Source of the DNA: JAADDV01 sp964582875
GTDB lineage: Bacteria > Aquificota > Aquificia > Aquificales > Hydrogenothermaceae
DNA length: 16,974 nt
Reading direction: 5' to 3'
Assembly: GCA_964582875.1 (NCBI GenBank)
Contig: CAZOTZ010000036.1
Span: 1-16,974, forward strand
In this document: positions 1-7,503 of the stretch, piece by piece
Layout: each line of letters opens with the position of its first letter
How positions within the stretch are numbered: the stretch's first letter is position 1
Program-made: the position numbers and the translations under genes
The notes under the pieces: generated by a model
Told to the model about the DNA's origin: nothing
Database searches by the model: none
Seen by the model: the letters and a program-made list of their open reading frames with translations, nothing else

Positions 1-1562
1 ACGAGTTTATATATAAAGCTGTCTACGACTGCCTGCCATGAAGCTTCTATAACGTTATCAGAAACTCCAACTGTTCCCCACTTTCTTTCTTTGTCTCTAC
101 TTTCAACGAGAACTCTTATCTTGGCAGCAGTTCCAGCACTTTCATTAACTATTCTAACTTTGTAGTCTATAAGCTCAACCTCAGATAAAGATGGATATAT
201 TCCAACAAGGGCTTTTTTCAAAGCCCTGTCAAGGGCATTAACTGGACCATAACCTAACGAAGCTGTATGTTCGTAATGGTTATCTATCTTTATTCTGACT
301 GTTGCTTCTGACACAGGCTCTTTATCTGTATACCTTCTTGCTATAAGTACTCTATAGGCATCTAAATCAAAGTACTTTTTAAGTAGCCCAAGGTGTTTTC
401 TTATTAAAAGCTCTAAAGAAGCTTCTGCCGCTTCAAAATGATATCCATAACTCTCAAGTCTTTTTATTTCCTGTACAAGTTCTGTTATCCTTGGGTCTTT
501 TTCATCTATATCTATTCCGAGTTCTTTTGCTTTGTATATTATGTTAGATTTTCCTGCAAGGTCGGAAACAAGTATTTTTCTTCTGTTTCCTACCTGTTCC
601 GGGTTTATATGTTCGTAAAGTTTTGGATTTTTGAGAACTGCTGAAGCATGAACACCACCTTTGTGGGCAAAGGCACTATCTCCAACATAAGGCATATTTT
701 TAGGAACAGGTAAGTTAACTATATCTGCAACGAAGTTTGATACTTCTTTTAGTTTCTTTATATTTTCTTCTGGCACTGTTTCATACCCAAGTTTAAGGGT
801 TAGATTTGGGATAATAGAACAGAGGTTTGCGTTTCCACATCTTTCTCCAAAACCGTTTATTGTCCCATGAACCTGAACAGCACCGTTTAGGACTGCTACA
901 ATAGAGTTCCATACAGCTGTATCACTGTCGTTGTGGGCATGTATACCAAGATTTCCATTTATTCCTTTTTCTTTTATTTCTCTGATAATTTTTTCTATTT
1001 CATTTGGAAGAGTTCCTCCATTTGTATCAGCGAGAACAAGAAAATCTGCCCCTGCTTCCTGAGCTGTCTTTAAAACAGCGTAAGCATAATCTGGATTTGA
1101 TTTATAGCCGTCAAAGAAATGTTCCCCTATAAATACAACTTCATCTGTATTTTTTTTCAAAAACTGGACTGTATCAAAAACCATTTCAAGGTTTTTATCA
1201 AGGGTTGTTTTTAAAGCCTGTGTAACGTGTAAATCCCAAGATTTACCAAATATTGTTATAACTGGAGTTTCTGCTTTGATAAGGTTCTGGATAAGGGGGT
1301 CTTCTTCTACTTCAAGGTATGCCCTTCTTGTAGAGCCAAATGCTGCTATTTTTGAGTTTTTCAGATTTAATTTTTTTACTTCTTTAAAGTACTGGTCATC
1401 TTTTGGATTTGAGCCAGGCCAACCTCCTTCTATATAATGGATACCAAAGTCATCAAGTTTTTCTGTTATCCTTAGTTTATCCTCAACTGAAACACTTACT
1501 CCTTCTGCCTGTGTTCCATCTCTAAGGGTTGTGTCATATATTAAAACTTTTTTCTTTTCCAT
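1..1562 (-). CDS. cimA: Citramalate synthase (LeuA/CimA family), 3' end beyond window
   Basis: Condenses pyruvate with acetyl-CoA to (R)-citramalate, the entry to threonine-independent isoleucine synthesis; cytoplasmic. About 520 residues are readable from the ATG at 1562, with no stop before the window edge. The family is usually about 520-540 residues, so only the last few are missing. The N-terminus carries the DRE-TIM signature YDTTLRDGTQAEG (about residues 9-21). The metal-binding HAHND lies near residues 208-212, followed by VHGTINGFGERCGNANLC, typical of this family. The last readable part (NVIEASWQAVVDSFIYKL) is the end of the C-terminal regulatory domain. GGAG sits 7 bases before the ATG. 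It lies 47 bases downstream of hisF on the same strand, so co-transcription is likely. Isopropylmalate or homocitrate synthase are alternatives, but the AEGVSVSVEDKL stretch and total length fit the CimA subfamily best. Confidence 0.9.
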   Translation of the reverse strand, partial: MEKKKVLIYDTTLRDGTQAEGVSVSVEDKLRITEKLDDFGIHYIEGGWPGSNPKDDQYFKEVKKLNLKNSKIAAFGSTRRAYLEVEEDPLIQNLIKAETPVITIFGKSWDLHVTQALKTTLDKNLEMVFDTVQFLKKNTDEVVFIGEHFFDGYKSNPDYAYAVLKTAQEAGADFLVLADTNGGTLPNEIEKIIREIKEKGINGNLGIHAHNDSDTAVWNSIVAVLNGAVQVHGTINGFGERCGNANLCSIIPNLTLKLGYETVPEENIKKLKEVSNFVADIVNLPVPKNMPYVGDSAFAHKGGVHASAVLKNPKLYEHINPEQVGNRRKILVSDLAGKSNIIYKAKELGIDIDEKDPRITELVQEIKRLESYGYHFEAAEASLELLIRKHLGLLKKYFDLDAYRVLIARRYTDKEPVSEATVRIKIDNHYEHTASLGYGPVNALDRALKKALVGIYPSLSEVELIDYKVRIVNESAGTAAKIRVLVESRDKERKWGTVGVSDNVIEASWQAVVDSFIYKL

Positions 1563-1609
1563 CTGAAAACTCCACGGTTTTTAAAGTTAAATTTTATCAA
1601 ACAAGGAGT

Positions 1610-2368
1610 TTAAATTCTTACTGGAATGTTTTTTTCTTTAAGGTACTCTTTTACCTCTGATATTGTTAACTCTTTAAAATGAAAAAGTGAAGCTGCAAGG
1701 GCTGCATCAGCTTTCCCTTCTGTGAATGCCTCATAAAAGTGTTTTTTATCCCCTGCTCCTCCAGAAGCGATAACAGGTATAGATACAGCTTCACTTATAG
1801 CCTGTGTCAGTTTTATATCGTATCCGTTTTTAGTTCCATCTTTATCCATAGATGTTAGAAGAATTTCTCCTGCTCCTAAATCTTGAACAGCTTTTGCCCA
1901 TTCTACTGCATCTTTACCTGTAGGTGTTCTTCCCCCATGAATGTAAACTTCCCATTTGTTCTCTCCAATCTGCTTTGCATCTATAGCAACAACTATTGTT
2001 GATGAACCAAACCTTTTGGCTGCCTCTTCAACAAGGATAGGCTCTTTTACTGCTGCTGTGTTTATTGAGACCTTATCAGCTCCACTTTCAAGGAGTTTCC
2101 TTATATCCTCTAATGTCCTTACACCTCCTCCTACTGTTAGTGGCATAAAAACTGTTTCAGCTGTTTCTTTAACAACATCAAGAATTATATCTCTGTCTTC
2201 TGCTGAAGCTGTTATATCAAGGAAAACAAGCTCATCTGCACCAGCCTCATCGTACGCTTTAGCCGCCTCTACAGGGTCTCCTGCATCAACAAGATTTACA
2301 AAATTTACTCCTTTCACTACTCTTCCTTTATTCACATCAAGACAGGGGATAATCCTTTTTGCTAACAT
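1610..2368 (-). CDS. hisF: Imidazole glycerol phosphate synthase, cyclase subunit HisF
   Basis: Cyclase half of IGP synthase in histidine biosynthesis. It uses ammonia delivered by HisH to convert PRFAR to imidazole glycerol phosphate and AICAR, the latter feeding purine synthesis. The 252-residue (beta/alpha)8 barrel is full length. The two catalytic aspartates are present at D11 (IIPCLDVNKGRVVKG) and D130 (VVAIDAK), as are both phosphate-binding segments (VGGGVRTLED near 79-88; ASGGAGD near 201-207). The ATG at 2368 is preceded by GAGG with good spacing. hisH and the other his genes are absent from the window, as expected where his genes are dispersed. It follows the histidine kinase by 45 bases, and cimA follows it. 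A TATAAT at 2402-2407 could give it its own promoter. Confidence 0.97.
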   Translation of the reverse strand: MLAKRIIPCLDVNKGRVVKGVNFVNLVDAGDPVEAAKAYDEAGADELVFLDITASAEDRDIILDVVKETAETVFMPLTVGGGVRTLEDIRKLLESGADKVSINTAAVKEPILVEEAAKRFGSSTIVVAIDAKQIGENKWEVYIHGGRTPTGKDAVEWAKAVQDLGAGEILLTSMDKDGTKNGYDIKLTQAISEAVSIPVIASGGAGDKKHFYEAFTEGKADAALAASLFHFKELTISEVKEYLKEKNIPVRI

Positions 2369-2401
2369 GTTTTACCTCTTCATTTATTCATTAAAATAAA
2401 T

Positions 2402-2430
2402 ATTATAGATTTTTCATTTAACAAATCTGT
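2402..2430 (-). promoter_or_regulatory. Weak candidate promoter for hisF-cimA
   Basis: A perfect -10 hexamer TATAAT (minus strand, 2407-2402) lies about 34 bases upstream of the hisF ATG. The hexamer 17 bases further up (ACAGAT, 2430-2425) is a poor -35. It overlaps the 3' end of the kinase gene. It could let hisF-cimA be transcribed apart from the two-component genes, but in AT-rich DNA a lone -10 match is weak evidence. Confidence 0.3.
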
Positions 2431-3397
2431 GAGCTTTTTTAGGAAAAATCAAAACAGTTAAAAAATCTTTTTTTGCCCTTGTTTTTAGTTCCCCTTTGTA
2501 CTGCTGGATAAGAAACTCAACAAGTCTGAGACCTACTCCACTTCCCTTTGATACATCCTGAAAATCGTTTCTAACGGCAACTACTATATAACCGTTTGTT
2601 GAACACAGTTTTATATGAATTTTTGTTTTTGAATACTTAACAACATTTTCTATAACTGTAAATATTATATTTTCTAAGTCTTCCTCATCTATTTTTATAC
2701 GTGTATCTTTAAGGGATAAATACATTTTTTTATCTTTTAAACTCTGTCCAAATAGGGATAGTATCTCAAGGATTTTGTTTTTGAGGTTTATATCTTTTAT
2801 CTCTTTTTCCCTTACAGTTAGTTTTTTTAGCGTTTTTGTAGCTATTGAAAAATCTTTTTCTATTATTGTGTAAGCATTTTCAAGCCTCTGTAAGGCTTTT
2901 ATATTACATCTTTCTTTAAGGATTTCTATATTTACTCTGTATATTGAAAGAAAATTCCCAAGTTTGTGGGTTATTGTAAGGAGCATAAGTTCAAGGAATT
3001 TTTTTATCTTTTCTTCTTTTTTTATATATTTGATTATTGTTTTGTAAAAGATAAGAATAAGAGTTAGTATGATAGCTGTTTCCCATATAAAAAGGGTCAA
3101 TGAAAAACTTTTTAATCTTTCAAAGATAGTCCTTTTATCAAAAGCTATAAGCCTGTCGTCTATTTTGTCAACAACCTGGTAGTCTTTAGGGGGAGTATTT
3201 CCTATATAAAACCCTGGAGGTACAGGTAGTTCTGGAGATATTATGTATATCTCCTTTATAAACTGGATTTCCTTTTGTATCTGATATTCAAAGGCAAGCT
3301 TAAAAGATAAGATAAGGAATATATTAAGTACTGAAAAACCAACAATAAGGAAAATTGTGAAACCTATAAGTATTTTATTTTCAAAGCTTACTCTAAT
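2414..3397 (-). CDS. Membrane sensor histidine kinase, probable ATT start
   Basis: Likely the sensor partner of the response regulator just upstream. The first conventional start (TTG at 3100) has no ribosome site and would delete the first membrane helix. The frame stays open to 3421, and ATT at 3397 has AAGGGG six bases upstream, giving about 327 residues with a 10-base overlap on the regulator gene. Predicted layout: helix 1 about residues 9-32, an outer loop about 33-99 rich in charged and proline residues, helix 2 about 100-119, then the dimerisation/phosphoacceptor region with H144 (THKLGNFLS). N-box is IENVVKYS (N251) and the glycine motif GSGVGL is at 285-290. Oddities: H144 is followed by K, not the usual acidic residue, and no classical DNGxG box is seen (RNDFQD in its place). 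The signal sensed is unknown. An assembly frameshift or ATA at 3403 are alternatives for the start. Confidence 0.8.
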   Translation of the reverse strand: MRVSFENKILIGFTIFLIVGFSVLNIFLILSFKLAFEYQIQKEIQFIKEIYIISPELPVPPGFYIGNTPPKDYQVVDKIDDRLIAFDKRTIFERLKSFSLTLFIWETAIILTLILIFYKTIIKYIKKEEKIKKFLELMLLTITHKLGNFLSIYRVNIEILKERCNIKALQRLENAYTIIEKDFSIATKTLKKLTVREKEIKDINLKNKILEILSLFGQSLKDKKMYLSLKDTRIKIDEEDLENIIFTVIENVVKYSKTKIHIKLCSTNGYIVVAVRNDFQDVSKGSGVGLRLVEFLIQQYKGELKTRAKKDFLTVLIFPKKAHRFVK

Positions 3398-4032
3398 TTG
3401 TATCCCCTTCCTTTGTAGGTTTTAATACTGTCTTTAGGAAGAATTTTTCTAAGTTCTTTTATATAAGTCCTTATTATCTCATCTCCGACAGGTTTTGTTC
3501 CCCAGACATAATTAAGTATCCTTTCATTACTTACAACTGAGCCTCTGTTTTTTAGAAGTAGATAAAGAAGTTCCCACATTGTTTTTGATAGTTTCACCTC
3601 TTTTCCATTTTTATGGACAGTCTGTCTATCTATGTCTATCTCAACGTCTCCTATTTTAAACACTGTTTCTATATGTTTTCTTTTTGAAAGTGCTTTGAGT
3701 CTCAGTAAAAGCTCTTTGGGGCTGAATGGTTTTGTTAGATAGTCATCAGCTCCATAGTTAAAACAGGTTTCTTTATCTTTTATAGTATCTTTTGCAGTCA
3801 GGATGATAATAGGGGTTTTTACACCTTTAAGTCTAAGGTTTCTAAGTATATCTTCCCCCCTCTGGTACTTCAGTATAAGGTCAAGAACGATAACGTCATA
3901 CCTATCAAAATCAAACACGTTTTCTATTTCCCGGTCATCTTCAATCCATTCAACTTCTATCCCATTTTCCTCTAAGTATTCTTTTACACTCTCTCCAAGT
4001 ATATGGTCATCTTCAACAAGAAGAATATGCAT
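3388..4032 (-). CDS. OmpR/PhoB-family response regulator
   Basis: DNA-binding transcriptional regulator of a two-component pair, 214 residues. The receiver domain (1-120) has the acidic pair D8-D9, phosphoacceptor D51 (VIVLDLIL), T79 (ILTAKD) and K101 (LTKPFSP), so all phosphorylation residues are present. The C-terminal winged helix (about 125-214) ends in YKGRGYKLE, the usual OmpR-type wing. The ATG at 4032 is preceded by GAGG eight bases upstream. The kinase gene overlaps its 3' end, so the two are translationally coupled. It is divergent from the moaC-mogA fusion, with a shared 99-base intergenic region that could hold its own operator. Targets cannot be told from sequence. Its role (metal, phosphate, envelope stress) is unknown. 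Confidence 0.95.
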   Translation of the reverse strand: MHILLVEDDHILGESVKEYLEENGIEVEWIEDDREIENVFDFDRYDVIVLDLILKYQRGEDILRNLRLKGVKTPIIILTAKDTIKDKETCFNYGADDYLTKPFSPKELLLRLKALSKRKHIETVFKIGDVEIDIDRQTVHKNGKEVKLSKTMWELLYLLLKNRGSVVSNERILNYVWGTKPVGDEIIRTYIKELRKILPKDSIKTYKGRGYKLE

Positions 4033-4062
4033 TTAAATGCCTCTTTTTCTTTTTTAATATTA

Positions 4063-4089
4063 AGTATATCAGTTAATGTTTGAGTACAA
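4063..4089 (-). promoter_or_regulatory. Candidate extended -10 promoter of the two-component operon
   Basis: On the minus strand, TGATATACT (TG-N-TATACT, hexamer at 4068-4063) is an extended -10 element. TTGTAC lies 15 bases upstream (4089-4084). It would start transcription about 25 bases before the response-regulator ATG. The short spacer is compensated by the extended -10. This is sequence match only. Confidence 0.4.
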
Positions 4090-4107
4090 CAGTGTTATAA
4101 ATGTAAT
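4080..4107 (+). promoter_or_regulatory. Candidate promoter of moaC-mogA
   Basis: TTGAGT (4080-4085), 16 bases, then TGTAAT (4102-4107), with a leader of about 17-20 bases to the moaC-mogA ATG at 4132. It overlaps the oppositely directed candidate promoter, so the two transcription units may compete or share an operator. Weak matches to consensus. Confidence 0.3.
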
Positions 4108-4131
4108 GTAAATTTTTTTAAGGAGGAAAAG

Positions 4132-5052
4132 ATGGGATTTAAACCAGTAGATGTTTCAAATAAGTTTGAAACAATAAGAACTGCAAAGGCTGAAGGAAAG
4201 ATATACCTTAGCCCGGAAAGTGTAGAAATGATAAAAAACAGGGAAGTTCCAAAGGGTGATGTTCTCCTTGCTTCACAGATGGCTGGACTACTTGGGGCGA
4301 AAAGAACACCTGATATACTTCCTTTCTGTCATAACATCATGATAGACCATGTTGTTGTAGATACACAGCTTCAGGAAGATGGCGTTTATGTAACTGCTGA
4401 GGTTAAATGTGTCGGAAGAACTGGAGTTGAAATGGAAGCCTTAACAGCTGTTTCAGCAGCTTTACTCAACGTTTATGATATGCTTAAAGCTTTTGATAAG
4501 AATATGGTTATAGGGGATATAAAGCTCGTTTCAAAAAGAGGTGGAAAGTCAGATTACGCTGAGGATTTGTCAGGTCTCCAGTGTGCTGTTATAACCCTTT
4601 CTGACAGCTGTGCGAAAGGTGAAGCTGAAGATAGAAGTGGGAAAACAGCGATAAACATAATAGAAGATGAGTTTGGAGGAAGTGTTGTTCATTACGAGAT
4701 ACTCCCTGATGATAAAGAGCTTTTAGCTGAAAAACTTAAGGAACTTGAAGGTAAGGTAAATGTTATATTCACAACAGGTGGAACAGGGTTCTCTCTAAGA
4801 GACACCACTCCTGAAGCAACAAGGGAAGTCATAAGAACAGAGATGATAGGATTTTCAGAAGCTATGAGAATAGTAGGAATAAAATTCACTCCAAAATCCT
4901 TACTTTCAAGGGGAGTTTGTGGAATTATTGGTAAAGACACAATTGTTATAAACCTTCCAGGTAGCACAGGGGGAGTTAAGGATAATATAAGAATGATAGC
5001 TCCCCTGATAAAACACGCTATAAGAATGGCAAGGGGAGAAAAGAAACATTAA
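4132..5052 (+). CDS. Bifunctional molybdenum cofactor protein, MoaC-MogA/MoaB fusion
   Basis: One 306-residue protein joining two steps of molybdenum cofactor synthesis. Residues 1-145 are MoaC (cyclic pyranopterin monophosphate synthase): AKRTPDILPFCHNI (56-69), GRTGVEMEALTA (95-106), the catalytic lysine of DKNMVIGDI (K123), and GGKSD. Residues 148-306 are a MogA/MoaB domain that adenylylates molybdopterin: ITLSDSC, TTGGTGFSLRDTTPEAT (214-230), SRGVCG and LPGSTGG (275-281). Such fusions are known in several bacteria. The canonical AGGAGG ribosome site precedes the ATG. It stands alone, divergent from the two-component genes and convergent with argH. Mo cofactor would serve enzymes such as nitrate reductase or formate dehydrogenase, none of which lies in the window. 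Confidence 0.95.
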   Translation: MGFKPVDVSNKFETIRTAKAEGKIYLSPESVEMIKNREVPKGDVLLASQMAGLLGAKRTPDILPFCHNIMIDHVVVDTQLQEDGVYVTAEVKCVGRTGVEMEALTAVSAALLNVYDMLKAFDKNMVIGDIKLVSKRGGKSDYAEDLSGLQCAVITLSDSCAKGEAEDRSGKTAINIIEDEFGGSVVHYEILPDDKELLAEKLKELEGKVNVIFTTGGTGFSLRDTTPEATREVIRTEMIGFSEAMRIVGIKFTPKSLLSRGVCGIIGKDTIVINLPGSTGGVKDNIRMIAPLIKHAIRMARGEKKH

Positions 5053-5080
5053 GGGGGTTCTACACTCCCTTAAGTTTTTC
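5049..5080. terminator. Bidirectional hairpin between moaC-mogA and argH
   Basis: Inverted repeat TTAAGGG (5049-5055) / CCCTTAA (5067-5073) with an 11-base interval. GTTTTTCTT follows on the plus side; on the minus side the hairpin is followed by TGTTTCTTTT. The repeat includes the stop region of both convergent genes (the fusion stops at 5052, argH at 5060), so it economically ends both transcripts. The stem is only 7 bp with a fairly large loop, so efficiency may be modest. Confidence 0.6.
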
Positions 5081-6442
5081 TTCCCAGTACTTAATCTGCT
5101 CTAAAATTCTTTCTTTTGCTGTTCCACCAAAGGATTTTCTTGCATCTGCTACGTAGTATGGGTTTAAAATTTTTAGTGCATCTTCCTCAAATAAAGGGGA
5201 AAATCTTTTTAACTCCTCAAGGGTTATACTTTCAAGTTCTCTGTTCTTTTCTGTAAGATAGGCTACAATCTGACCAACAACATGGTGGGCTTCCCTGAAA
5301 GGAAGTCCTTTCCTAACAAGGTAGTTAGCAAGGTCTGTTGCAAGGGCAAATCCACCTGCAGCTTTTTCCATCACTTCTTTTCTTGGCTTTAAACCTTCAA
5401 TTATTTTTGTCATTCCAATGATAGAACCTTTTAAAGTTTTAACAGCATCAAAAACAGGTTCTTTATCTTCCTGAAGGTCTCTGTTATAAGCCATAGGAAG
5501 ACCTTTAACAACTGTTAGCAGTGCCACTAAATCCCCGTAAACTCTTCCTGTTTTTCCCCTTATAAGTTCAAGAACATCTGGGTTTTTCTTCTGGGGCATT
5601 ATTGAGGAACCTGTTGTTAGTTTGTCTGGTAAATCAACAAAGAAAAATTCTGTAGAGTTCCATATTATAAGGTCTTCTGACTGTCTTGAAAGATTTGACA
5701 TACATATAGCAGCGTCAGAAAGGAACTCAATAATAGCATCCCTTGAAGCTGTAGCATCTAAAGAGTTCCTCATAATTGAGGAAAAACCAAGTTCTTTAGC
5801 TGTCATTTCCCTGTCTATAGGAAAATCTACTCCGGCTAAAGCTCCACTTCCAAGTGGCATCTGGTCTATTCTTTTTAAAGTATCAGAAAACCTTTCTTCA
5901 TCTCTGTTGTACATTTCAAGGTAAGCTAAAAAGTAGTGTGCCATCCTTATAGGTTGTGCCCTCTGGAGGTGAGTATAGGCAGGCATTACTATATCAACTG
6001 TTTCTTTTGCCTTTTCAAGGAGGGCTTTTTTTAACTCTTTTAGTAGATGTATTATGTTTTTTGTTTCCTCTTTCAGATAAAGTCTAAAAGCTGTTATTAC
6101 CTGGTCGTTTCTACTTCTTCCTGTATGGAGCTTTCCCCCTACACTACCTATTTTTTCTATAAGAGCTTTCTCAATGTTCATATGTACATCTTCAAGTTCC
6201 TTTTTCCATTTGAACTTTCCTTCTTTTATCTCTTTTTCTATCTCTTTTAGACCTTTTATTATCTTTTCTGCATCTTCCTGTGGAATTATTCCCTGTTTCC
6301 CAAGCATTCTTGCGTGGGCAATACTGCCCTTTATGTCGTAAAGGGCAAGGTTTTTATCAAAGGAAACACTTTCTGTAAACTCTTCAACAAACTCATCTGT
6401 TCCTTCAGAAAATCTTCCACCCCAGAGTTTTTTTTCTGACAT
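5060..6442 (-). CDS. argH: Argininosuccinate lyase
   Basis: Last step of arginine synthesis: argininosuccinate to arginine plus fumarate, in a cytoplasmic homotetramer of the fumarase/aspartase superfamily. 460 residues, the usual length. Visible motifs are LWGGRFSEGTDEFVEEFTES at the N-terminus (from residue 6), HTGRSRNDQ (106-114), YTHLQRAQP (156-164, with general acid/base H158) and the superfamily signature GSSIMPQKKNPD (278-289, catalytic serine S280). The ATG at 6442 has GAGGTGG upstream. Other arg genes are absent from the window. It is divergent from purS with 91 bases between, and convergent with moaC-mogA. Confidence 0.98.
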   Translation of the reverse strand: MSEKKLWGGRFSEGTDEFVEEFTESVSFDKNLALYDIKGSIAHARMLGKQGIIPQEDAEKIIKGLKEIEKEIKEGKFKWKKELEDVHMNIEKALIEKIGSVGGKLHTGRSRNDQVITAFRLYLKEETKNIIHLLKELKKALLEKAKETVDIVMPAYTHLQRAQPIRMAHYFLAYLEMYNRDEERFSDTLKRIDQMPLGSGALAGVDFPIDREMTAKELGFSSIMRNSLDATASRDAIIEFLSDAAICMSNLSRQSEDLIIWNSTEFFFVDLPDKLTTGSSIMPQKKNPDVLELIRGKTGRVYGDLVALLTVVKGLPMAYNRDLQEDKEPVFDAVKTLKGSIIGMTKIIEGLKPRKEVMEKAAGGFALATDLANYLVRKGLPFREAHHVVGQIVAYLTEKNRELESITLEELKRFSPLFEEDALKILNPYYVADARKSFGGTAKERILEQIKYWEEKLKGV

Positions 6443-6476
6443 GGAACCACCTCATAGCTGTTTTTAGATTTATCTC

Positions 6477-6482
6477 TATAAT
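6477..6482 (+). promoter_or_regulatory. Possible -10 box in the argH/purS divergent region
   Basis: A perfect TATAAT, plus strand, about 52 bases before the purS ATG. No convincing -35 is seen 16-18 bases upstream. The 91-base AT-rich region between the two divergent genes must hold both promoters, but nothing else can be assigned with confidence. No purine riboswitch-like fold was noticed. Confidence 0.3.
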
Positions 6483-6533
6483 ACAGCAAAATGTTAAAAT
6501 ATTTTCTACAAAACAAAAGACAGGAGCTAAAAG

Positions 6534-6779
6534 ATGCTTATAAAGTTCTTTATTAAACCAAGGAAAGGTGTTTTAGACCCACAGGGAAGAGCAGTTTCTG
6601 AAAATTTAAGAAATCTTGGATTTTCAAATGTAAAAGATGTAAAAGTTGGTAAGTATATAGAGGTTTATGTTGAAGAAACTGATAAAGAAAAAGCAGTAGA
6701 AGAAGCAAAAGAAATGGCAAAAAAAGCCCTTGTGAATGAGCTTATAGAAGATTACGAGTTTGAAGTAGTGGAGGGCTAA
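6534..6779 (+). CDS. purS: Phosphoribosylformylglycinamidine synthase subunit PurS
   Basis: Small structural subunit of the three-part FGAM synthase (PurS-PurQ-PurL) of de novo purine synthesis. It bridges the glutaminase and synthetase subunits. 81 residues, usual length. The N-terminal KPRKGVLDPQGRAV and central GFSNVKDVKVGKYIEV are characteristic of the family. Ribosome site AGGAG lies eight bases before the ATG. purQ starts two bases after its stop, so the pair is one operon. purL is not in the window. Confidence 0.95.
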   Translation: MLIKFFIKPRKGVLDPQGRAVSENLRNLGFSNVKDVKVGKYIEVYVEETDKEKAVEEAKEMAKKALVNELIEDYEFEVVEG

Positions 6780-6781
6780 AG

Positions 6782-7471
6782 GTGAAATTTGGAATAGCTG
6801 TTTACCCTGGTTCAAACTGTGATTATGATACTTACAGAGTTGTAAGAGATGTCCTTAAAAAAGAACCTGAGTTTATTGATTATAGAAGGACAGATATAGA
6901 AGGATTTGACTGTATTGTACTACCTGGTGGTTTTTCTTTTGGTGACTACCTGAGACCTGGAACACTTGCAGCCCATACACCTTTAACAGGAGCAGTAAAA
7001 GAGTTTGCAAGTAAAGGCGGTCTTGTAATAGGAATATGTAATGGGTTTCAGATACTAACAGAAGCCCATCTTCTCCCAGGTGCTTTGATGCCTAATATAC
7101 ACGGAAAGTTTATATGTAAGCACCAGTATCTAAAAGTTGAAAACAACAACACCCCTTTTACAAACAGATGTAAAGAAGGTGATATTCTGAAGATACCTAT
7201 CGCCCATCATGACGGAAACTACTTTGTTGATGAAGAAACACTTAAGAAGATGGAGGATAACGGTCAGATAGTCCTTAGATACTGTGATAAAGAAGGAAAT
7301 ATAACAGACGAAGCAAACCCAAACGGTTCAGTTGGAAACATAGCAGGGGTTGTAAATGAAAACAAAAATGTCTTTGGTCTAATGCCCCATCCAGAGAGAG
7401 CTTCAGAAAGTATCCTTGGAACAGAAGACGGAAAATACATACTTGAGTCAATAATAAACTATCTTTCATAA
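6782..7471 (+). CDS. purQ: Phosphoribosylformylglycinamidine synthase subunit PurQ (glutaminase)
   Basis: Class I glutamine amidotransferase subunit that releases ammonia for PurL in FGAM synthesis. 229 residues. The triad is visible: nucleophile C86 in GICNGFQIL, then H203 and E205 in LMPHPERASE. The N-terminus MKFGIAVYPGSNCDYD and PGGFSFGDYLRPG (48-60) are PurQ signatures. Start is GTG at 6782, with GGAGG of the purS 3' end eight bases upstream, so translation is coupled to purS. A strong hairpin follows directly after the stop. Confidence 0.97.
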   Translation: MKFGIAVYPGSNCDYDTYRVVRDVLKKEPEFIDYRRTDIEGFDCIVLPGGFSFGDYLRPGTLAAHTPLTGAVKEFASKGGLVIGICNGFQILTEAHLLPGALMPNIHGKFICKHQYLKVENNNTPFTNRCKEGDILKIPIAHHDGNYFVDEETLKKMEDNGQIVLRYCDKEGNITDEANPNGSVGNIAGVVNENKNVFGLMPHPERASESILGTEDGKYILESIINYLS

Positions 7472-7474
7472 AAA

Positions 7475-7496
7475 AAAGCCCCCTTTTGGGGGCTTT
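7475..7496. terminator. Strong bidirectional terminator shared by purSQ and the nor operon
   Basis: Perfect 9-bp stem AAAGCCCCC (7475-7483) with a TTTT loop and GGGGGCTTT (7488-7496). Read on the minus strand it is followed by an unbroken run of T, making an ideal intrinsic terminator for norZ, which stops at 7504. Read on the plus strand it follows the purQ stop by three bases and has a shorter T tail. It insulates the two convergent operons. Confidence 0.93.
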
Positions 7497-7503
7497 ATGT
7501 ATA

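Noticed and set aside
438..644. 68-residue plus-strand frame
   Set aside because: Antisense to cimA, rich in Phe/Tyr/Cys, with no family likeness.
1956..2399. 147-residue plus-strand frame opposite hisF
   Set aside because: Lies wholly antisense to a well-conserved enzyme and has low-complexity Ser/Thr/Ala content.
3098..3100. TTG at 3100 as start of the histidine kinase
   Set aside because: No ribosome site precedes it, and it would discard an in-frame upstream membrane helix and outer loop that make a normal sensor layout.
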